This document shows, piece after piece, positions 59,601 to 64,000 of a stretch of 64,000 nucleotides of DNA. The DNA is from Harmonia axyridis (Eukaryota; Arthropoda; Insecta; Coleoptera; Coccinellidae). The stretch lies in the NCBI RefSeq assembly GCF_914767665.1, contig NC_059507.1, forward strand, positions 8,804,001 to 8,868,000, in the 5' to 3' direction. The notes under the pieces are model-generated. The model was given only the letters and a program-made list of their open reading frames with translations. It did no database searches and was not told the origin of the DNA. Position 1 is the stretch's first letter; each line of letters begins with the position of its first letter. Made by a program: the position numbers and the translations under genes.

Positions 59601-59840
59601 GAAAAATTGTTCGAGAAAGTAATAAGATGAAAGGGAACATTCGAATCTTAGGGTAAAAATTATAAACTAACAGCATGTGCAATTTTCCCATCAAGCACTT
59701 AAACAAACAGACCCTATCAAAAAATCAAATTTCCACATACCTGTTTGATTTTTCCGTCGAGAGGCCTTAGTATATAGTAAAAAGGCAGCCAGAAAGAAGA
59801 CTGATGATAAAGTTTCAGCTCTTCCAACAACTCCAGTCAC
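38630..59840 (-). CDS. Tmtc3: TMTC3-type protein O-mannosyltransferase (5' end missing), seven exons, 791 codons
   Basis: Exons in order of transcription: 59741-59840, 54021-54136, 52207-52638, 45580-46332, 43392-43608, 41736-41986 and 38630-39136, all joined in one frame. Visible blocks: VTGVVGRAETLSS, a membrane segment, LCKEQGITVAG, the hallmark GSQLPVFTRFDNPA and CCDWTMGTIPL, LPASNLFFPVGFVVAERVLY, RNWDWEDEYSVF, then about ten TPR repeats ending at EEEYVLRHL and an 80-residue hydrophilic tail. The order and the TPR sequences fit TMTC3 best. TMTC proteins sit in the ER membrane and O-mannosylate cadherin-type domains. The N-terminal 120 or so residues, including the acidic catalytic motif, are not in the window. 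Introns 2-6 are filled with transposon relics, with no disruption of the exons. Confidence 0.92.
39260..39555 (+). mobile_element. Transposase N-terminal relic (HTH region) in a TMTC3 intron
   Basis: Two frames give RKWMKKFEEIGST and then RLLRTKENVERVIRFVRDDP with LSIRKCASAFNAH. This pattern is typical of the DNA-binding half of Tc1/mariner-superfamily transposases related to the DD41D copies nearby. There is no catalytic part. Confidence 0.55.
39841..40115 (-). mobile_element. C-terminal relic of a LINE ORF
   Basis: The minus-strand frame contains RMGLAEYDVCRC, then a PLVMECLVITSQR stretch. This resembles the zinc-knuckle-like end of RNase H-bearing LINE polyproteins, as seen intact-in-order at 12600-12660 (RMG...RLCG...HLICKCPEL). 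The rest of this frame is not recognisable. Confidence 0.5.
40333..40474. repeat. Direct repeat, left copy, flanking a transposon
   Basis: It matches 41446-41597 (GAAATACAC.AATCAATGTGG through GCAATGTGTTACGAAAGTA) with a few differences. It ends exactly at the TA that borders the DD41D element. Confidence 0.75.
40475..41418 (+). mobile_element. DD41D-type Tc1/mariner element, copy 1, deletion derivative
   Basis: TA-flanked, with ends ACGGGTGTTTTTTTTCGAGG and its inverted partner. The coding remnant has FSDEAHFWLNGYVNKQN (first aspartate), WFQQDGATCHTA (second) and CDLTPLDYFLWG (third, 41 residues later). Most of the DNA-binding domain is deleted. A small insertion in GTGAAGTAAAG shifts the frame before the C-terminus. 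Inactive. Confidence 0.85.
41446..41597. repeat. Direct repeat, right copy
   Basis: Counterpart of 40333-40474. It continues past the shared end into unrelated intron sequence. Confidence 0.75.
42003..42584. other. TMTC3 intron, no feature seen
   Basis: AT-rich intron sequence up to the mariner fragment at about 42585. Nothing else is recognisable. Confidence 0.4.
42585..43177 (+). mobile_element. 5'-truncated mariner in a TMTC3 intron, catalytic Asp changed to Gly
   Basis: It is homologous to 15613-16733 and 35903-36524. The frame from 42805 reads FHQGNAPCHKS where the family has HQDNAPCHKS, then PPYSPDLAPSDFF. It ends with the 3' terminal repeat (GAGACTTTTCAATTGGCCTG). The missing front, the frameshifts and the lost aspartate each abolish activity. 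Confidence 0.85.
43899..44769 (+). mobile_element. DD41D-type element, copy 2, larger deletion
   Basis: TA-flanked, same terminal repeats as copy 1. The frame 44130-44666 (178 aa) is open from TTLHPEKLTVW through GPYFFKND, WFQQDGASCHTA and LTPLDYFLWG to the end. The deletion has removed the first catalytic block (FSDEAHFW) as well as the HTH domain. Confidence 0.85.
44880..45235 (+). mobile_element. Mariner relic of a second family
   Basis: Read with stops: RRIILQHDNPSSHKS, PPYSPDLAPNGFFLFPEIK, LSGQRFSSPDDEVEPF. The third catalytic position (APND) is APNG. Ends are not visible. Confidence 0.7.
46333..47694. other. TMTC3 intron, no gene
   Basis: It contains a small inverted repeat (TAATGAGTTCATTA at about 46619 and TAATGAACTCATTA at about 46658) and an (AT)n run near 47330. 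Otherwise nothing is recognised. Confidence 0.4.
47695..48176. repeat. Dispersed repeat, copy 1
   Basis: About 480 bp repeated in the same orientation at 49366-49827, with landmarks CAAGCGCGCCAAACGACGTG and GGGGACATGTAAACATTGCG. Identity is high, with scattered indels. It ends in CTATGTTTATTACTCT. It is probably a non-autonomous transposon, family unknown. Confidence 0.7.
48177..49365. other. TMTC3 intron between the two dispersed repeats
   Basis: AT-rich with no gene or known element recognised. A short inverted repeat (TAAATCTGGACTTACAAT / ATTGTGAGTCCAGATTTA) lies at about 49325-49362, next to repeat copy 2. Confidence 0.4.
49366..49827. repeat. Dispersed repeat, copy 2
   Basis: Second copy of 47695-48176, also within the TMTC3 intron. 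Confidence 0.7.
49828..50669. other. TMTC3 intron, nothing recognised
   Basis: No open frame or repeat could be assigned before the DD41D copy at 50670. Confidence 0.4.
50670..51599 (+). mobile_element. DD41D-type element, copy 3
   Basis: Same ends and coding remnant as copy 1. The catalytic frame is cut by TGA where the family has the Trp of ELWFQQDG (near 51153). The HTH region is deleted. The right-hand target site is mutated (CTTGA for CTTTA). Confidence 0.85.
52770..53885. repeat. Complex palindromic repeat with internal tandem copies
   Basis: Two direct copies of a roughly 300-bp block (about 52790-53085 and 53085-53375; GGAAAGTAGC..TAGCTTACTCAAT, GTAGACCAATGAA.TTGGG) are followed by two ~110-bp tandem copies (53389-53605; GTGTGTTTGCG, TTTCAGGCTCGTGCCACAAAC). 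An inverted copy of the first block follows (53640-53885). The peptide-repeat frames here are by-products of the tandem structure. It is probably a foldback-type element; no coding capacity. Confidence 0.7.
54618..55201 (+). mobile_element. Mariner-derived MITE (mauritiana-like family)
   Basis: TA-flanked, with terminal repeats GGTGTACAACATTGCTTCCG and its near-perfect inverse. A start-like frame reads SAYEPNSRHLREISIFSLNM and KKSAADAH, then joins the C-terminal end: SPDVAPSGSHLFRSMGHGL, RSYEEVKNWI and LPERWEKVVASDGQHF. The catalytic middle is missing, so at 584 bp it is a deletion derivative. Confidence 0.85.
55202..56251. other. TMTC3 intron, no gene recognised
   Basis: Several short open frames are present but none resembles a known protein. 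Nothing else is seen. Confidence 0.4.
56252..56848. repeat. Three tandem copies of a 199-bp unit
   Basis: Units begin at 56252, 56451 and 56650, each with TGTTAACT(C/T)G(G/A)TGTGTTGCC. They differ at only a few positions. The array ends where the third copy diverges (CTTTTCACGAACTGG). The open frame across it is not protein-like. Confidence 0.9.
57626..58787. mobile_element. Foldback element with ~450-bp inverted repeats (FB3)
   Basis: Left arm 57626 to about 58085 and right arm about 58318-58787 are reverse complements. Both ends read CAGTGCATCCCATTTTGGG inwards and are flanked by TA. A CAGGGTGATTTTGG motif inside each arm may mark an older end. There is no transposase in the roughly 230-bp centre. 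Confidence 0.85.
58788..59740. other. TMTC3 intron, nothing recognised
   Basis: AT-rich, no open frame of note. Confidence 0.4.
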
Positions 59841-60110
59841 CTGAAAAAAAAATTGATATTATTGATTTCAATTTTTGTATTTATGACATAATTCGGTCCC
59901 AATTTTATAGACTCTTATCATCTCCTAGGTGCTAATGCAATGTTGATCTACATTTTTTAGAGACAGTCTACTTGATTCTATTGTAGACATTTCGTACAGA
60001 AACTTTCAGAATCGTGATTCTGGAGATATGAATTTTCGTGATTTAAGGGTTGAAAAAAGTGCCCCTAGATTCCAAAGAGAATCTAAAGGTTGTCATTCCC
60101 TTCTATCATA

Positions 60111-61025
60111 TAGGGTGTTTTTTTTTCGAGGTATAGAACTTTAAGTTGGCATTACTGTTCAAGATGGCAACCGATTTAACAGCTGTTGAGTGATTTATTC
60201 TCAGTTTGGTTTGGCAATTCATCATGAATAGACTCACGCCTGAACAACGCTTGCAAATAGTGCAAAATGGTTCTGTGCGGAATACCTATCGCGCACTAGG
60301 TCCATTTAGCGATGAAGCGCACTTCTGGTTGAATGGCTACGTCAACAAACAAAACTGCCGCATTTGGAGTGAAGCTAATCCTCAAGTGTATGTCGAAACA
60401 CCGTTACATCCAGAAAAACTGACTGTTTGGTGCCCTTTATGGGCTGGTGGAATCATTGGTCCGTACTTCTTCAAAAACGATAATGGCCAGAACGTTACAG
60501 TCAATGGTGGTCGGTATAGAGCCATGATTACTAACTTTTTCATTCCTGAATTGAACAACCATGATGTTTAGGAGCTGTGGTTCCAACAAGACGGCGCAAC
60601 ATGTCACACAGCTCGTTTCACAATCGATTTATTGAAAGACACGTTTGGTGACCGCCTAATTTCACGTTTTGGACCTGTGAATTGGCCTCCAAGATCTTGT
60701 GATTTCACACCGCTAGACTACTTTCTGTGGGTCTATGTAAAGTCATTGGTCTATGCGGATAAGCCACAAACCCTTGACTATTTGGAAGACAATATTAGCC
60801 GTGTTATTTTCGATATACGGCCACAAATGTTGGAAAAAGTAATCGAAAATTGGACGTCCAAATTGGACTACATCCGAGCTAGCCGTGGCGGTCATATGCC
60901 AGAAATCATATTTAAAGTGTAATGCCACAAGATTACCTTGCGGATAAATAAAATTCATGTCAATCGAATAAACCATCGTTGTTTTATTGCAATTTAAAGT
61001 TCTATAGCTCCAAAAAACCACCCTT
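60111..61025 (+). mobile_element. DD41D-type element, copy 4, in-frame deletion derivative
   Basis: TA-flanked. The frame 60206-60571 fuses the transposase start (NRLTPEQRLQIVQNGSVRN) directly to FSDEAHFWLNGYVNKQN, skipping most of the HTH domain without a frameshift. A TAG interrupts it before the second aspartate (HDV then stop, 60569-60571). The remainder (60632-60922) is open. Inactive. Confidence 0.85.
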
Positions 61026-61589
61026 TATATAGTTTAATACAAAGCTCACACCGGTTAATTGTGCACAAAGCGAGTAACTGATATTCTTCATCAATTACTA
61101 CCTTCAACTGGTCAAACATTTTTGACATTTTTTATATGGGAGACATACCACTCTATGTCTAGTTCAGACTGCAAGCCTCTACTACTCATGATATGAACCT
61201 GTATCTCTATCCAACCTGCTCTCAGCTCTCAAGTGAGGTCATCTACCGATATCCCTATTCCCTCTAGGATTTCAAACAAAACCATACATTCCCCTAGAAG
61301 ATCCCTACACCGCAGACGATATTTGAATTTGACCCGATGAAGTAAACAACTTCATCATTTTGATTGACATTTCCATTATTGTATAATATTTCATAGAGGC
61401 TATCGAGTGGGAATCCAACATCGAAATTGCCTGTTCTGAATGAAAAACTGGAATACGGATTGATTGGATAAAAGCTGCTTATTCGTTATATCTTATTTTT
61501 TTTTCATTAAGGGATTTTCAATGAGAGGTTTCATTTTGAATATCTCGCTATCTAGACAGCTGTCAAGTTCGAAACTGTCATCTTTTGAC
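61026..61589. other. No gene recognised
   Basis: It is upstream of the last visible TMTC3 exon on the minus strand. I looked for the expected HPxHTEA and SYRPLTVL exons and did not find them. Confidence 0.4.
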
Positions 61590-61835
61590 AGTTGACAAGT
61601 AAAAACTACGCCATTATCAAAAACGAAAAGATACACTCTTCAACAATGCAATGAAATTGTTGAAATTCGCTACAAAAATGTAGCAGAAAACTAAAGCACT
61701 TATTTGTAGTCGTGAAGCAGCTCTCGACCTGTCAATAATAAAACTGGTGGAAAAATTTGAGAATCACTCAAGAACATCTGAAAATATTGCCACTGCAGTT
61801 CAAGTTTTTCAAGACTCCAAAATTAAGTTAGAGTG
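61590..61835 (+). mobile_element. Transposase N-terminal relic
   Basis: Broken frames include CNEIVEIRYKN and LVEKFENHSRTSENIATAVQ, the start of a Tc1/mariner-superfamily DNA-binding domain of the DD41D/Tc3-like kind. No ends or catalytic part seen. Confidence 0.45.
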
Positions 61836-62218
61836 GGATTCCATGCAAATTTAATTGAATCTTCTATACCTGGGTTGAGCCATAAGTTCAAGTTCACAGC
61901 AGATGTGGACGATGTTCCCATTAGTTGAAACTGTAGTTGCACCTGACATAAACACGTGGAATGAACATTGTAACAACCACAGTTTCGAAACAAGTGACTT
62001 CGTACCCCTACAGATTGTGGTGTGATAGTGATAACGTAAGTTCAGGATTATGAAGCTAGTTTCAATGACAATTAGTTATTAAAATATTGGTTTTCGAATT
62101 CATCAAATTTGTCTATCAACAATTGGCTTAGTAATCAATGAAATTCTGGAGTTATATAACATTATAATTTTGTTTTATACATATTAAATCTATTTATTTA
62201 TTCATTTGTATCTATACT

Positions 62219-63220
62219 AGGCGACAAGGTAGTATAGCTGGACCCATTTTATTCATAGTTTTCATAAATGACCTTCCTTCATCAACTGACGACGAATTAT
62301 TTCGATGACACTAATATATCAGTGGGCCAAAAAAATATACCAGAGGTTCTCGAAAAACAGAAACCATCTTTGTTGACGCAAAACGTTGGTTCGATATGTG
62401 TAAACTGAAAATTAATGAATCTAAAACCAATTTAATGTTATTTAGAAGTAAACAATCAATTTTTTTCAAACCAGAAATGGTTGAATTTGAAAAATCATAC
62501 AGTATATCCAGTAACAACTACAACATTTTTAGGGGTGAATATTGATGAATTTTTAAATTGGGAAACGCATATAAGTCAATTATGCTTGAAATTGGGAAGT
62601 ATCGGATGCGGAATCAAAACTGTCGCTAATTACATGAACATAAATACACTTAAAATTCTGTATTTTGCTAACTTCGAGTCAAATCTGAAGTATGGTTTAA
62701 TTTTTTGGGGACGCAACTCTAAAATTCAATCAGTTTTCATTGTGCAGAAAACAACTCTTAGAACAATATGTAACATGAAATTTAAAGAATCATGCAGAGG
62801 CAAATTTAAGACTTTGTCTATAATGACTGTATATGGTCTCTATATTTATGAATGTTTGTTGTTCACTTTCAAAAATGAAAATCAATTTGATACAGGTAAC
62901 AGTCATGATTATGCTACTAGAACACATGATTTAATTTATCCACAGCACAGGTTGACTTTATTAGAAAAAGGTCCTTTTTATAATATGTGCATAAAGATTT
63001 TCAATGAGTTGCCTAACAATATGAAATGTTGTAATAGTTTTAATGAATTCAAGAAGGATGTTAAAAATTTGTTAATTGATCTTGAACCATATGAATGAAC
63101 GATTTCTCCAATTCTGAGAATTTAGTTTAATTTTTTTTTAATGTTTTTTTTTGAGACTATTTCTTTTTATGTATGAGTTTTTGTATATAATCTGGTAATG
63201 AACTATCTATCTATCTATCT
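62219..63220 (+). mobile_element. 5'-truncated LINE with tetranucleotide tail
   Basis: It starts inside the reverse transcriptase at GSIAGPILFIVFINDLPSS (cognate to QGSxLGPxLFxxYINDLP). The next block, expected to be FADDT, is degraded (FDDTN). From 62481 a 205-codon frame continues with TTFLGVNIDEFLNWETHI, YFANFESNLKYGLIFWG, VQKTTLRTI and the C-terminus at 63098. A (CTAT)n run at about 63204-63220 is the probable 3' tail. CR1/L2-like by sequence style, clade inferred. Confidence 0.8.
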
Positions 63221-63221
63221 A

Positions 63222-63807
63222 CTAACTGACCAAGAAACTGCAACACCCAGAAGGAACTGTTTAAATTTTATTTTTTTTTTTTGTAAATATAGGTAGTATA
63301 GCAAGGAGAAAATGATTGAATTTGGAGACAAAAAATCGTGAAGGTTTTCTTATGTAAACAATTTTTGTTATTTGAATATTGTAGTCATTTTATGCAAGTT
63401 TTTCAAATGATACAACGAACCAGCTGTTCGAGGAAATCCAAAGTCGATGTTAAGTTGTTGTTAAAATGCCTAGAGCACGTGTACGCAGGTAGAAGGCTTG
63501 CAAATTTACCCCAGCCCTCACAGACTTTGGCAGATCTGAGACAATAAGTACAGGTAACTTGGGATAGTATTCCCCAAGAAGAAATAGACAATCTTATTGC
63601 ATCAATGCTGAGACGTGTTGGGGAGTGTATAGATAATCGTGGTGGACTAACACATTATTAACAAATTTATAAAAAAAAAATATAAACCCTTCGCTTTTTT
63701 CTCCAAATTTCAATCATTTACTCCCTGCTCTACTATCTATGTTTCACCAGGAAAAAAATAAAATTTGAACAACTCCTTCTGGGTATTGCAGTTTCTTTGT
63801 CAGTTAG
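63222..63807 (+). mobile_element. Tc1-like deletion derivative inserted in the LINE tail
   Basis: TA-flanked, with inverted repeats of about 50 bp (CTAACTGACCAAGAAACTGC at the left). It retains the transposase start (MPRARVRR, about 63465) and the C-terminal block WDSIPQEEIDNLIASMLRR followed by a GGLTHY stretch. The catalytic centre is missing. Confidence 0.8.
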
Positions 63808-64000
63808 TATAATTATGTTGAGGGATTATAAGGACAGTTCCCTTCAATATTTCTATGTTTCCAACTATGTGGTTGGTTATTAGAAACTCACTTTATGAAA
63901 TAAAGTTAATACTAAATGTAATATCAAATTAATTATATCCACTAGAACTAGAGCTAAATGCAATGTAAATAAAGAAAATGAACGTAGAAGTTCCATTTCT

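Noticed and set aside
62311..62517. Minus-strand frame at the LINE start
   Set aside because: It is a shadow of the plus-strand reverse-transcriptase sequence.

Overview
The window is AT-rich eukaryotic DNA with short exons, GT-AG introns, mariner/Tc1-family transposons, non-LTR retrotransposons and tRNA-derived SINEs. Together with C-type lectin and TMTC3 genes of arthropod type, this indicates an insect nuclear genome. A beetle is my best guess, but the order is not proven by anything seen here.

Positions 1-34,000 hold a plus-strand tandem array of secreted C-type lectin genes, here called A to G. A is represented only by its last exon. B has five coding exons (215 aa) and C has six (296 aa). 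D, E, F and G follow at intervals of about 4 kb and each encodes 210-211 aa if exon 2 is skipped. Each complete gene has a signal-peptide exon, one to three exons for a variable N-terminal region, then a CTLD split over two exons with a QPD sugar-binding motif and a WND (WHD in G) calcium motif. C to G share a TATA box exactly 74 bp before the ATG. Between the live genes lie remains of dead ones: an orphan exon-2 homologue after each of C to G, worn-out last-exon fragments before B, C and D, and an intron-2-like stretch before C.

The array is broken up by mobile DNA. A TA-flanked foldback element sits in front of the last exon of A, and the empty site is preserved in paralogue B. A degraded LINE lies in intron 1 of B. 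A second foldback element, itself split by an RNase H-bearing LINE, lies in intron 5 of C. A mariner deletion derivative lies between C and D. Every C-G unit also carries an old SINE.

Positions 34,000-38,600 hold repeat fragments, half a mariner, and the probable 3' flank of the next gene. From 38,630 to 59,840 the minus strand carries seven exons (791 codons) of a TMTC3-type O-mannosyltransferase: membrane segments, the conserved LPVFT/FDNPA region and a long TPR array. Its N-terminal exons are not seen and probably lie beyond 64,000. Its introns contain two mariner relics, a mariner-derived MITE, three of four copies of a DD41D-type transposon, a complex palindromic repeat, a 199-bp tandem triplication and a third foldback element. 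The fourth DD41D copy and the end of the window (60,000-64,000) hold more transposon debris: a 5'-truncated LINE with a tetranucleotide tail, and a Tc1-like deletion derivative inserted in that tail.

The lectins are expected to be secreted glycan-binding proteins, and TMTC3 an ER glycosyltransferase. I see no functional link between them beyond adjacency. The most unusual feature is the structure of the lectin array: a phase-neutral exon 2 that has decayed in four of five genes that carry it, ghost lectin genes, and mosaic paralogues.
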